Shown here: in pieces, positions 38,784 to 48,342 of the stretch | Position numbering within the stretch: the first letter of the stretch is position 1 | Layout: each line of letters begins with the position of its first letter | Assembly: GCA_945861515.1 (NCBI GenBank) | Contig: CAMAVA010000004.1 | Span: forward strand, 1 to 55,458 | Direction of reading: 5' to 3' | Source: Brevundimonas vancanneytii | Lineage (GTDB): Bacteria > Pseudomonadota > Alphaproteobacteria > Caulobacterales > Caulobacteraceae | DNA length: 55,458 bases | Notes under the pieces: generated by a model | The model's database searches: none | Seen by the model: the letters and a program-made list of their open reading frames with translations, nothing else | Told to the model about the DNA's origin: nothing | Translations under genes and position numbers: made by a program

Positions 38784-39203
38784 ATGCGTGGATTGATGAC
38801 CTTCGTTCTGGCCGCGACCCTGATCGCCCCGGCTTTGGCCGCACCCGATCTGGCGGCCGCCCAGCAGTACCGTGACTACGGCAAGGGCGACATCTGTCGG
38901 CAGGAAAAGCAGGAAGCCAAGCGTGAAGGCACCGTGGCCGGCGCCTTGATCGGCGGCGCTCTGGGCGCAGCGGTCGCCGGAGATGGCAACCGTGCCGAGG
39001 GCGCACTGCTCGGCGGAACGGTCGGCGCCCTTACCGGCCGCGAAGTCGGGCGACAAAGCGTTCGCTGCGCCAGCTACCCCAAACGCATCAGCACCCGTCG
39101 CGACAATTGCCGCTGGGTTCAGGAGTATCGCGGCAATCGCTGGCAGGGTTTCGAGGTCTGCAAGTACGGCGATGGCGCCTGGCGTCCGAGCGGCCGTTAC
39201 TAG
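38784..39203 (+). CDS. Glycine zipper 2TM domain protein, exported
   Basis: MRGLMTFVLAATLIAPALA signal peptide; GTVAGALIGGALGAAVAGDGNRAEGALLGGTVGALTGREVG. Confidence 0.9.
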   Translation: MRGLMTFVLAATLIAPALAAPDLAAAQQYRDYGKGDICRQEKQEAKREGTVAGALIGGALGAAVAGDGNRAEGALLGGTVGALTGREVGRQSVRCASYPKRISTRRDNCRWVQEYRGNRWQGFEVCKYGDGAWRPSGRY

Positions 39204-39210
39204 GCCATTG

Positions 39211-39231
39211 CGGGCCTCATCTGGAGGCCCG
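39211..39231. other. Hairpin downstream of glycine-zipper gene 1 (CGGGCCTC-ATCTG-GAGGCCCG)
   Basis: Perfect 8-bp inverted repeat 8 nt after the stop; no U-tract. Confidence 0.5.
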
Positions 39232-39326
39232 GCCACGACCCAAAACCGCCGCAAAGCTTTGTATTGTGGTCTCTTGAGCTGACTTGAATTCGCAGGTCGG
39301 CACGGGCGCAACGCCCTGCTTGAAAC

Positions 39327-39353
39327 GGGCGAACGGCACATCGCCGTTCGCCC
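39327..39353 (+). other. Strong leader hairpin before glycine-zipper gene 2
   Basis: GGGCGAACGGC-ACATC-GCCGTTCGCCC, perfect 11-bp stem, 22 nt upstream of ATG 39376; preceded by GGGCG-CAA-CGCCC at 39304-39316. Confidence 0.6.
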
Positions 39354-39375
39354 CTGGCTTCGCGGAGTGGATGAG

Positions 39376-39981
39376 ATGTTCCGTCGTAACCGTCTTCTGG
39401 CCGCTGCAAGCAGCCTGCTGATCTGCGCCACAGCCCTGGCTGGCGCCCCCTCAATGGCTGCTGCCCAACCTTCCGGTCCGAAATCCGCGCCCTCGGAACC
39501 GGCTGGAGACGGATACGCCCCTGAACCCTATGCCTACGACGCCTGTCGTCGCGACCGGGTTCAGCGAGGAACTGGCGGCGCTCTGTTGGGCTCCGGTCTT
39601 GGCGCCCTGGCGGGCTCCAACGTCGCTGGAAATGGCGCCCGTACAGAAGGCGCGGTCCTCGGAGGCGTGCTCGGCGCGATCATCGGCGGCAATGTCGGGG
39701 CATCCTCGACAGCCTGCGTCGAAGGCGAATACACCCAGCCTGCCCACGATGCCCAGGCTGCAGGCGACGCCGAAGCGGATGCCTATGCGGGCGACGAACC
39801 GCCCCCCGGACCCGACGCCGGCTATGCTGGTGGCCCGCCCCCGGCGGCAGGGCCCGGCTACGGTCAGTCCCACGACTCCGCCGAGACCTGCCGGGTCAAG
39901 AAGCGGCGGGTTGTCCAGGCGGACGGCTCCGTCCGCAAGGAGTTTGTCCGGGTCTGCAAGTCCAGCTCGACCTCGTACTGA
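39376..39981 (+). CDS. Glycine zipper 2TM domain protein, exported (paralog of 38784-39203)
   Basis: Signal peptide; GGALLGSGLGALAGSNVAGNGARTEGAVLGGVLGAIIGGNVG; Pro-rich linker. Confidence 0.88.
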   Translation: MFRRNRLLAAASSLLICATALAGAPSMAAAQPSGPKSAPSEPAGDGYAPEPYAYDACRRDRVQRGTGGALLGSGLGALAGSNVAGNGARTEGAVLGGVLGAIIGGNVGASSTACVEGEYTQPAHDAQAAGDAEADAYAGDEPPPGPDAGYAGGPPPAAGPGYGQSHDSAETCRVKKRRVVQADGSVRKEFVRVCKSSSTSY

Positions 39982-40033
39982 CCGAAAGACCGCTAACCCC
40001 CGCTCCCAGGCCGAGGGCTGTGGTGGTTGCTTC

Positions 40034-41026
40034 CTATCTGGTCTTCTCAGCCACCGGCTTTGGGGTCGCCCGTTTGGCGCCGGCCTTGAACTCGGGCTTC
40101 ATGAATTTGACCAGGACCCTCTGGCCCACCAGGAAGGGTGTGCCGTCTGCCGAAACCACGACCTCGACCACCCGCTCGTCGCTCCGTTGCGAAGGGTCAT
40201 CGGAGGCCAGCTTGCGGGCGCCAAACACGCCGGCCCGGCGCAAGACCTTGCCGACATAGACCTTTTCAGGGTCCGATTCCGGCTGCATCTCGACCTCCTG
40301 CCCTTCGCGGACATTGGGGATATCAGCCTCGACGATTTCAGCCCGGACGATCCGCGCCGTGTTGGGCTCCAGATCGAACATGGTCGAGACGTTCAGGGTC
40401 GATGCGCCAGAGCCGGGATTGGCGTAGCGCCGGGCAATCCGCCCATCGGTAGGCGCCCGGATGACCGTCAGTTCGAGGGCGTACTCGGCCTCTCGCAGAG
40501 CAGCCCGACATGTGGCGACAGAGGCGCGCTGGGCGTTGATCTGGGCTTCCCAGTCACGGATCTCGTCCTGCTGACGATCAAGCCGCTGGCGGGCGACGAA
40601 GTTGCTGGCAGCCAGGTCCTGAAGCCGTCCGTACTCCCGGCGGGCGGCTGTCAGCTTGACCTGCAGCACGCCGATCTGGGCCTCGGCCTGGGCGACCTGG
40701 GCCCGCGCGCGATCCACCGCCAGGCGCGGATCATCGTCTTCCTGCCGCGCCAGAACCTGGCCGGCGGTGACAGACTGGCCTTCCTCGACGAATACGGCCT
40801 TGACCACGCCGCCGCGACGCGCCGCGACCTGGATTATCCCGCCCTCCACATCGGCCTTGCCATTGGCGATGGCAGCAAATGGACTGGGCGCGACCATCTT
40901 GGCCGCGGCTTCGGTCTTCTTCTTCTTTTCGGCGCCCTGGCCTTTCAGGACAAAGAATCCGCCCACCAGGACGATGAGCAGGACTGAAATGATCCAGAAC
41001 CAGCGGCTGCGCAGAAAGCCAGGCAT
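40034..41026 (-). CDS. HlyD/DevB-type periplasmic adaptor of an ABC exporter
   Basis: N-terminal TM, GGIIQVAARRGGVVKAVFVEEGQSVTAGQVLARQED biotinyl-lipoyl-like hairpin, coiled coil; next to ATPase and permease genes. Confidence 0.92.
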   Translation of the reverse strand: MPGFLRSRWFWIISVLLIVLVGGFFVLKGQGAEKKKKTEAAAKMVAPSPFAAIANGKADVEGGIIQVAARRGGVVKAVFVEEGQSVTAGQVLARQEDDDPRLAVDRARAQVAQAEAQIGVLQVKLTAARREYGRLQDLAASNFVARQRLDRQQDEIRDWEAQINAQRASVATCRAALREAEYALELTVIRAPTDGRIARRYANPGSGASTLNVSTMFDLEPNTARIVRAEIVEADIPNVREGQEVEMQPESDPEKVYVGKVLRRAGVFGARKLASDDPSQRSDERVVEVVVSADGTPFLVGQRVLVKFMKPEFKAGAKRATPKPVAEKTR

Positions 41027-41049
41027 GCTTTTCGAAGTCCCTTGCGAAA

Positions 41050-41805
41050 TCAGTGGGAGAGCGGTGGCGGATTGGCGTCAGGCGTGCGCCGCACGTCGTC
41101 CAGAATCCGTCCGTCCTCGATGTGGATCACCCGGTCGGCATAGGCCTCCAGGCGGGGGTCATGGGTGACGCAGATCACGGCTGCGCCATGTTCGGTCGCC
41201 GCCCGGCGCAGCAATCGGATGACAATCTGACCGTTCTCGCCGTCCAGGGCCGAGGTCGGCTCGTCGGCAAAGATCAGGTCAGGGTTCTTGGCCAGGGCCC
41301 GGGCGATGGCGACCCGCTGCTTCTCGCCGCCGGACAGCTCGGCCGGCCGCTGGTTCATCTTGCTGGACAGCCCGACCTCGGCCAGGGCGGCTTCTGCCCG
41401 GCGTACGGCCTCTGAGCGGGAAACCCCCTGATATTTCAACGCCGTCATGACTTGCTGGCGGGCCGTCAGGGCCGGGAACAGGTTGAAGCCCTGGAAGATA
41501 AATCCGCAGTGATCCAGGCGGAACCGATCGATCCTGCCGGACGACAGGCTCCAGAGGTCGCGGGCCTCCAGCGCCGAGACCTGGCCTTCATCGGGCTTCA
41601 GCAGTCCCGAAAGGGCCGCCACCAGGGTGGACTTGCCGGACCCGGAGGGGCCCATGACCATGGTCACATCGCCATGCCGGGCATCGAAATCCACGCCCTT
41701 GAGCACTTCGACATAAGACTTGCCCGTCTTGAAACGCTTGGTGATGCCCTTGGCCTGCAGGGCAATCTCACCCAGCCGGTTGGATGGACTGGCGACAGCG
41801 CTCAT
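41050..41805 (-). CDS. ABC transporter ATP-binding protein (LolD/MacB/DevA type)
   Basis: [46 protein letters not shown]. Confidence 0.96.
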   Translation of the reverse strand: MSAVASPSNRLGEIALQAKGITKRFKTGKSYVEVLKGVDFDARHGDVTMVMGPSGSGKSTLVAALSGLLKPDEGQVSALEARDLWSLSSGRIDRFRLDHCGFIFQGFNLFPALTARQQVMTALKYQGVSRSEAVRRAEAALAEVGLSSKMNQRPAELSGGEKQRVAIARALAKNPDLIFADEPTSALDGENGQIVIRLLRRAATEHGAAVICVTHDPRLEAYADRVIHIEDGRILDDVRRTPDANPPPLSH

Positions 41806-42974
41806 CGCAGGAGATCCGCAGGCTGGCTGTTCTTCAGCACGCCCAGGGACAACAGCCCCGAAAGCATGGCGATGATCAGCAGGAAGATCGAGATGGCGAT
41901 CACGATGGGCGCCGGAAAGGCCATGGGCAGACCGCCGGCGGAGGCCAGCATCGAAACCAGCCAGGTCAGAACACCGGCCGCGATAACGCCAATCACCCCG
42001 ACCCAGAAGCTCAGTTCCATCACGATGACCCGCAAATCCCCCATGGAAACGCCGAGCGCCCGGAGGGATGCGAACTCCTTGATGTTAGCCATGATGGCGC
42101 CGCGCAGGGTCTGCCAGGTGATGGCGATGCCAATCACGGCGCCCATGATCACGGCAAAGATCAGGATGATGCTGATGAACTGCTCCTTGAACATGGCGCT
42201 TTCATTGGCCGCCGATAGCTCCGGTCGGGTCCAGGCCTTGAACTTGCCCGCGCCCATGACATTGAGCTGGGCGGCGACCACCTCGGCTCGGGCCGGATCC
42301 GCGATCTTGACCATCAGGGGCGCAACGCGCGGTCCCGTATCGGCCTCGCCCAGCATCCGCAGGGTGTCGCGGGACATGACCAGGGTGGCCTGCATCATGT
42401 TCGGATAGCCCGTTGTGATGGCGGCGATGGTCACGGTCTTGCCGTTATAGATGGCCTTGTCGCCCAGCTTGACGCCCAGTCGGCCCAGGGCCGTTTCATC
42501 GACGGCCACGGCATAGGGCTGACGCAGGGTCTCGACCAACTGTGTGCTGTAGTCGGTGGGAACCGTCACGTAGCCGGGAATGGCGTCAATCACGGTGACA
42601 TTGACGAACTCGGTCTTGCGGTTCTTGGGACCGCCCGGCTTGGCCGTCCCCGGGTCCTCCGGCGGCGGAATATTCTGGAAGCGGCCCCCCGAGCCGTCCA
42701 TGGGGGCCACCTGCACCACCTCGGGATGGCCGATGACGATCGGCATCAGGCGACGGGGAAGGCCGGACGGCCCCCCGTTGAACAGCGCCGTTGCGCCCGG
42801 TCCCAGCACCATGATGTCGGCGCGCGCGCGGTCGATCTGGGCGGTGAATCCCTTGCCGATCCCCATGAACATGCCAACGAACGCCAGGACCAGCAGACCG
42901 GAAAAGGCCAGGGCCACGACCGCCGCCATATAGCGACGCCATTCATAGATCAGTGTGGCCAGTGCGAGCGACAT
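41802..42974 (-). CDS. ABC transporter permease (FtsX/MacB/DevC type)
   Basis: N-terminal TM, large periplasmic domain, three C-terminal TM; ATGA overlap with the ATPase gene. Confidence 0.92.
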   Translation of the reverse strand: MSLALATLIYEWRRYMAAVVALAFSGLLVLAFVGMFMGIGKGFTAQIDRARADIMVLGPGATALFNGGPSGLPRRLMPIVIGHPEVVQVAPMDGSGGRFQNIPPPEDPGTAKPGGPKNRKTEFVNVTVIDAIPGYVTVPTDYSTQLVETLRQPYAVAVDETALGRLGVKLGDKAIYNGKTVTIAAITTGYPNMMQATLVMSRDTLRMLGEADTGPRVAPLMVKIADPARAEVVAAQLNVMGAGKFKAWTRPELSAANESAMFKEQFISIILIFAVIMGAVIGIAITWQTLRGAIMANIKEFASLRALGVSMGDLRVIVMELSFWVGVIGVIAAGVLTWLVSMLASAGGLPMAFPAPIVIAISIFLLIIAMLSGLLSLGVLKNSQPADLLR

Positions 42975-43200
42975 GGTCCGCTGCAACCCTCCGAGGACAG
43001 GGGGTCCGTATGGACGTATGGCCGGCCAGCTTCCAAGTTAAATCGGGGTAAGGCCGCCGGCCGGTCCCGGGACGTCGTTCCAGCGGCCCATCCGTCAGCA
43101 ATCTGTCATTCTCGGACTGGTCACAGCCACGCCAGGCGCCATATGGCTGAATTGGCCGTTTCCAGCGGACTTCGTTTGACCCTTGCCGAGAAACCTATCC

Positions 43201-45282
43201 ATGACCCGCATCCCCCTGACTTCGTTTGCCTTGATGGGCGTCATGGGCCTGGCTGCCCTGTCAGCGGCGCCTGCCCGGGCCGATGAGGGCATGTGGACCT
43301 TCGACAGCCTGCCCACAGCCGAGATCAAGGCAGCCTACGGCGTCCATCTGGATGCAAAATGGCTGGACCGGGTCCGGTTGTCTGCCGTTCGGCTGCAGGG
43401 GTGCTCCGCCTCGTTCGTTTCGCCCAATGGCCTGATCCTGACGAACAACCACTGTGTGCAGAGCTGCACCAGCGCCCTCTCGGCCGGCGGCAAGACGGAC
43501 TATGTCAAGTCGGGGTTCCGCTCGGTGCTGCGTGAAGAGGAACTGAAATGTCCGGGCGCCACGGCCGAGGTGCTGCTGACAATCACCGATGTCACCCAAC
43601 GCGTGCGGACCGCGACGGCGGGGCTCACCGGACAGGCCTTCGTCAAGGCCCGTGACGGGGCCATGAGCGCCGCTGAAACCGAAGTCTGCGCCAACAGGGC
43701 AGGCCTGCGGTGCCAGACAATCTCCTTCTACCGGGGCGGCCAGTACAAGGTCTATCAGTACCAGCGCTATACGGATGTCCGGCTGGTTTTCGCGCCGGAG
43801 TTCGATATCGCCTTTTTCGGCGGCGACCCCGATAACTTCAACTTCCCGCGCTTCGATCTCGATGCGGCTTTCCTGCGAGCCTACCAGGACGGCAAACCGG
43901 TCCAGACCCGGACCTATCTCCCCTGGTCCGAGCAGGCGCCCAAGGCCGGAGATCCCACCTTCGTTGTGGGCAATCCCGGATCGACGGAACGGCTGCTGAC
44001 CGTGGCCCAGCTGGAGACCCAACGCGACCTGACCATTCCAGTCAGCCAGCTCCAGCGTTCGGAGTATCGCGGCCGGCTGATCGAAATGGCCCGTACTGGC
44101 CCGGAGGCCAGGCGGATAGCGGGGGATGCCCTGTTCGGCGTCGAGAATGGCTTCAAGGTCTTCTATGGCCGCCAGCTCACCCTGAACGATCGCGCCTTCA
44201 TGGACGCCAAGCGGCAGGCAGAAGCCGAGCTGAAGGCCAGGGTCCTCGCCGACCCGGCCCTGGCCGCCACCATCGGCGACCCCTGGACGGAGATCGCCAA
44301 CGCCCAGCAGGTGATCGCCGAAAACTATCTGCCCTATCGCCAGCTCGAGACCGAGGCCGGCGGCGGATCGCGTCTTTACGGCTGGGCTCGCACCCTGGTG
44401 CGCAGCGCACAACAGCGCGCCAAACCGCCCGCGGAAAGGTCCGCTGACTATTCGGACTCCCGCCTGGCCCAGGCGGAGCGCGCCTTGATGGCACCGAATC
44501 CGGTCGAATTGGATATCGAGGTCCTGAGGCTTGAGCACTGGCTTCTGAAGACCCGCGAATACCTCACCGCCGACCACCCCGGGACCCGGACTTTGCTGGG
44601 CAAGGAAAGCCCGCAAGACCTCGCGGCCAATCTGGTCAAGACCAGCCGCCTGTCCGATCCGGCTGTCCGCAAGAGCCTGTGGGATGGCGGCCTTGAGGCC
44701 GTCACAGCCTCTGACGACCCGATGATCCAGTTCGTGATCGCCACTGAAGGCCAGGGCAAGGCCCTTCGGGAACTGTGGGAGACGCAGATCAGCGGCCCGG
44801 TGGACCGGGCCGCAGAGCGGATCGCCCAGGCCCGCTTCGCCGTCTATGGCGCGAGCGTCTATCCTGACGCGACCTTCAGCCTGCGCCTCTCCTACGGCAA
44901 GGTGGCGGGGTGGACCTCCGGCGGACGGACGGTCGAGCCCTTCACGACCCTCGGCGGGACCTTCGACCGCGCGACCGGGTCCGCCCCTTATGCGCTGCCG
45001 CAGAGCTGGCTTGACGCCCGCAGCCGCCTGAAGGCCGACACCGTCTTCAATTTCGTCACCACCAATGACATCATTGGCGGAAACTCGGGCTCGCCGGTGA
45101 TCGACGCCCGGGGCCGGGTGATCGGCACGGCCTTCGACGGCAATATCCACAGCCTCGGCGGCGCCTATGGCTATGATGGGCGGCTAAACCGGACGGTGGT
45201 AGTTTCGACGGCCGCCATCACCGAGGCCCTGCGCACCGTTTACGGCCTGGACGGACTGGCCCGCGAACTGACCGGGAAATAG
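43201..45282 (+). CDS. S46 family dipeptidyl-peptidase
   Basis: Signal peptide; SPNGLILTNNHCVQSC catalytic His; DIIGGNSGSPVIDARGRVIGTAFDGN catalytic Ser. Confidence 0.95.
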   Translation: MTRIPLTSFALMGVMGLAALSAAPARADEGMWTFDSLPTAEIKAAYGVHLDAKWLDRVRLSAVRLQGCSASFVSPNGLILTNNHCVQSCTSALSAGGKTDYVKSGFRSVLREEELKCPGATAEVLLTITDVTQRVRTATAGLTGQAFVKARDGAMSAAETEVCANRAGLRCQTISFYRGGQYKVYQYQRYTDVRLVFAPEFDIAFFGGDPDNFNFPRFDLDAAFLRAYQDGKPVQTRTYLPWSEQAPKAGDPTFVVGNPGSTERLLTVAQLETQRDLTIPVSQLQRSEYRGRLIEMARTGPEARRIAGDALFGVENGFKVFYGRQLTLNDRAFMDAKRQAEAELKARVLADPALAATIGDPWTEIANAQQVIAENYLPYRQLETEAGGGSRLYGWARTLVRSAQQRAKPPAERSADYSDSRLAQAERALMAPNPVELDIEVLRLEHWLLKTREYLTADHPGTRTLLGKESPQDLAANLVKTSRLSDPAVRKSLWDGGLEAVTASDDPMIQFVIATEGQGKALRELWETQISGPVDRAAERIAQARFAVYGASVYPDATFSLRLSYGKVAGWTSGGRTVEPFTTLGGTFDRATGSAPYALPQSWLDARSRLKADTVFNFVTTNDIIGGNSGSPVIDARGRVIGTAFDGNIHSLGGAYGYDGRLNRTVVVSTAAITEALRTVYGLDGLARELTGK

Positions 45283-45337
45283 CAGACCCGGATCAGGCCC
45301 TTGCCGGCTGGAGGAATGCTGGATAGGGCCATGGTCC

Positions 45338-46159
45338 ATGACCCTGGATCCTGATCTTCTCGCCCGGCTGGACAGCTTTCTGATCGACCTGAACCGAGCG
45401 TCGTCGGAAGCCATCCTGCCCCTTTTCAGGGCAGACCACGGGCTGGAGGACAAGGGGCTGTCCGGCGGTCCGGATGCTGTGTTCGATCCGGTGACCGAAG
45501 CAGACAAGGCTGCGGAACGGGCCATAAGGGCCCTGATCGAGGCGGCCTTTCCTGATCACGGGGTCATCGGAGAGGAATACGGAGAGGACCGGCCGGACGC
45601 GGAGTTTGTCTGGGTTCTGGATCCGGTGGACGGAACCCGGGCCTTCATCGCCGGCCTGCCCCTATGGACGACCCTAATCGGCCTGCGCCATCAGGGCAGA
45701 CCGGTCCTGGGCTCCATCGGCCAGCCCTATATCGGCGAGCTGTTCATCGGTCATCCGGGGGCATCCCGGCTGATCAGCCGGGGCAGCGAGACGCCCCTTC
45801 GCGTCCGGGCATGCCCGAAACTGGCAGACGCCATTATCTGCACCACGGATCCGGCCATCCTGACCGACGCAGAGTTGGGCGCCTGGACTGAGGTCAGATC
45901 CGCGGCCAGGCTCGCCCGCCTGGGGCTGGATGCTTACGGCTATGCCATGGTCGCCATGGGCCGGATGGATCTGGCCCTCGACACCGGCCTCAAGGTCTGG
46001 GACGTCGAGGCGGTCATCCCGGTGATTCAGGGCGCCGGCGGCGTGGTCACCCAATGGGACGGTCAGCCGGCCCGCACGGATGGCGGCCAGTTCGCCTTTG
46101 CCGGAGATCCGGCCTGTCTCGAAGCCGCTCTGGTCGCCCTGCGTCGATCAGCCCGATGA
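45338..46159 (+). CDS. hisN: Inositol-monophosphatase family, probable histidinol-phosphatase
   Basis: FDPVTEADKAAERAIRALIEAAFPDHGVIGEEYG; WVLDPVDGTRAFIAGLPLW; WDVEAVIPVIQGAGG. Confidence 0.9.
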   Translation: MTLDPDLLARLDSFLIDLNRASSEAILPLFRADHGLEDKGLSGGPDAVFDPVTEADKAAERAIRALIEAAFPDHGVIGEEYGEDRPDAEFVWVLDPVDGTRAFIAGLPLWTTLIGLRHQGRPVLGSIGQPYIGELFIGHPGASRLISRGSETPLRVRACPKLADAIICTTDPAILTDAELGAWTEVRSAARLARLGLDAYGYAMVAMGRMDLALDTGLKVWDVEAVIPVIQGAGGVVTQWDGQPARTDGGQFAFAGDPACLEAALVALRRSAR

Positions 46160-47113
46160 TTCCGGAGCCCACTGATCCAGGAGGGGGTCAAGCTGGGCCC
46201 AGACCTGTTGTCGGATGGCGTCGGTTTCCTGGAACAGTTCGTGGAAGGCGCCCTCGATCGACTGCCATCGTCCCTTGGGGATTCTGGCGACGATCTGTTG
46301 CTGGTCGTGGTTGTCGACCAGGGCCTCCTGCGCCGCACCCAGCACAACGACCGGGATCGCCAGCCGGGAGACTTCCGGCGCGGTCTTCAGCCAGGCCGAC
46401 GCCGTAAAGGCGAACTCCAGCCAGGACCAGGTTCCTGCGCCCAGGGCCAGGTCAGGACAGGCCCGAAGCGGAGCCAGGTTGCGATCGTACCGGACCCGGT
46501 CATGGGTCAGGATGTTGTCTTCGAAGGGTCCGCCCATGGGCGTTCCCGGCTGACCCAGAATATAGCCGTCCCCGCGGTATCGGCTCATCACCCAGGACAG
46601 GGCGCGCACAGCCGGTTTGGGCCGCCCGGGCGTCTGCAGGCCCAACATCGGCGCCGACAGAAAGGCGCCCGCAAAGCGTTTGGCCTGTCCCTGCGCCAGG
46701 GCCACCAGAGTCAGGCAGCCTCCCATGGAGTGGGCCATGGCGACCCAAGGCAGAGGAAGACGGCACTCGAAGTGATCCAGGATCGCTCGATAGTCGGAAA
46801 CAAAATCTGCGAAGCCAACAGCATGCCCCTTCAAGGGATCGGGCAGGATGCGCTCGGAAAGCCCCTGGCCGCGCCAGTCATGAACCAGGACGGCAAACCT
46901 GCGGTCCTGAAGCTCTCGCACCACCTCGAAATACTTCTCGATGGTTTCAGTTCGGCCCGGACTGATGACCACTGAACCCCTGGCCTTGCCTTGGGGCAGG
47001 AACAGGGCGACCCGCAACCGGGCGCCGCCAGCCCCGGTCACCCATTCCGCAGCCCCGCCCGGGGGAACCGGCGCCTCCGCGACGCCGATGAGAGGCGGCT
47101 GAACCGCCGTCAT
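46148..47113 (-). CDS. Alpha/beta hydrolase, lysophospholipase/monoacylglycerol lipase-like
   Basis: VLVHDWRGQGLSERIL, VAMAHSMGGCLTLVAL nucleophile elbow; ATGA overlap with the upstream gene. Confidence 0.92.
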   Translation of the reverse strand: MTAVQPPLIGVAEAPVPPGGAAEWVTGAGGARLRVALFLPQGKARGSVVISPGRTETIEKYFEVVRELQDRRFAVLVHDWRGQGLSERILPDPLKGHAVGFADFVSDYRAILDHFECRLPLPWVAMAHSMGGCLTLVALAQGQAKRFAGAFLSAPMLGLQTPGRPKPAVRALSWVMSRYRGDGYILGQPGTPMGGPFEDNILTHDRVRYDRNLAPLRACPDLALGAGTWSWLEFAFTASAWLKTAPEVSRLAIPVVVLGAAQEALVDNHDQQQIVARIPKGRWQSIEGAFHELFQETDAIRQQVWAQLDPLLDQWAPESSG

Positions 47114-47787
47114 GCGCGGTCGGCCAACAACAGGGCGGCGGGCGAGCGGGCAAACTTGAGAGTGGTCACACCTGGCATCTGTTCCGGATCAAAGGCAGGG
47201 TGACCCTTTTGCTGGGGAAGCGGCCGGCTGACCCCCGCAGCATTCAGGGCCTGACCACTTCCAGCGCCCCGAAAGACAATGCGTTTGACCTTCGGCGCCG
47301 CCAATCCCAATACCCCGGCCTTTGAGCGGATCGCCGCCTCGCATTGCTGGATCGCCGCGACCAGTTCGGCAGTCTCCATTGATTGGCGCGGAGCCGTCGT
47401 GGCCTGCAATTCCATGCTCAGGCTGATCTTTGCGGCCTTGGGCGCCGTCATCTCGACCTGGGCTTCCGACTTCAGCTGGCTCAGGCTTGGCGTGAACAGG
47501 ACACGGCCATCATTGCCGATCCCGAGCGCTGTTCGAGCACCCGAGGGGCCAATCAGCGCCAGGGTCACGCCGGTCGGCCGGCGGCCATCCTGCTTCAGGT
47601 AATAGGCCATGACAAACCGGCTGCGCTGCGCCGGCGGCAGACCCAGATACATGTCCAGATAGGGATAGAGCTTCGCCAGCTTCACGGACTTCGCTTCTGC
47701 GGCGGCAGTCGTGGCGATGACGATGGGCGGCAGCAGGACCAGGGCGGTCAACACCGCGCGGCGGGTCTGGTTCATGATCTGTGTCAT
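47110..47787 (-). CDS. Exported protein of unknown function (paralog of 48343-49026)
   Basis: Signal peptide; YLDMYLGLPPAQRSRFVMAYYLKQDGRRPTGVTLALIGPSGARTALGIGNDGRVLFTPSLSQL shared with 48343-49026. Confidence 0.85.
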   Translation of the reverse strand: MTQIMNQTRRAVLTALVLLPPIVIATTAAAEAKSVKLAKLYPYLDMYLGLPPAQRSRFVMAYYLKQDGRRPTGVTLALIGPSGARTALGIGNDGRVLFTPSLSQLKSEAQVEMTAPKAAKISLSMELQATTAPRQSMETAELVAAIQQCEAAIRSKAGVLGLAAPKVKRIVFRGAGSGQALNAAGVSRPLPQQKGHPAFDPEQMPGVTTLKFARSPAALLLADRA

Positions 47788-47809
47788 CCTCGATAGGAAC
47801 GCCCCGTCC

Positions 47810-47852
47810 CATAAAAACAGAACGGCGCGGAAGGGTCACCCCCTCCGCGCCG
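47810..47852 (-). terminator. Rho-independent terminator downstream of the SCP2 gene
   Basis: CGGCGCGGA-N12-TCCGCGCCG perfect 9-bp stem; minus-strand tail TTCTGTTTTTATG. Confidence 0.75.
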
Positions 47853-47885
47853 CACCGACTGGCCTCAAGAAGGCCGTCGATCCAA

Positions 47886-48194
47886 TCAGGCCATCTTGGC
47901 GAACAGGGCGCCCATCTTCGGCTGCAGCGACATGGCAAGGCCCATGTCGGACAGCTTCAGACGGCCGCTCATGAAGGCCATGGTGGCGTCCAGCTTGCCA
48001 GCGCCCATTTCCAGCAGGTCCGCCAGGGACAGGGTCATGGTCAGGTCGGCCGGCGAGTCTTCATTGGTGACCGTACCGCCATCGATGTGGATGAAGCCGT
48101 CACCCTTCAGGTCGAACTTCAGGGACTTGCCGAGGCCGGAGTCTTCTCCGACGGCAGCCTTCACGCGATCAGTGATTTCTTGCAACGTAGCCAT
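47886..48194 (-). CDS. SCP2 sterol-binding domain protein
   Basis: FDLKGDGFIHIDGGTVTNEDSPADLTMTLSLADLLEMGAGKLDATMAFMSGRLKLSGDM-like SCP2 pattern; stand-alone domain. Confidence 0.93.
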   Translation of the reverse strand: MATLQEITDRVKAAVGEDSGLGKSLKFDLKGDGFIHIDGGTVTNEDSPADLTMTLSLADLLEMGAGKLDATMAFMSGRLKLSDMGLAMSLQPKMGALFAKMA

Positions 48195-48342
48195 GACGCT
48201 CTCCCTTTATTGCGCTGAATTCGGGGATAGCTTGGCCGGGCTCGCCGGGCAAGCGAACAGCGATCCGGGGGCCAAAAAAGTGACGGGGGCGACACCTTCC
48301 TTGAAGGCTCTGTGACAGCTGCCCTACGCTCCGGCTCCGGAC

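Noticed and set aside
43261-45150. 629-aa minus-strand ORF antisense to the S46 peptidase
   Set aside because: The peptidase strand has clear catalytic motifs; the antisense translation shows no recognisable domain.
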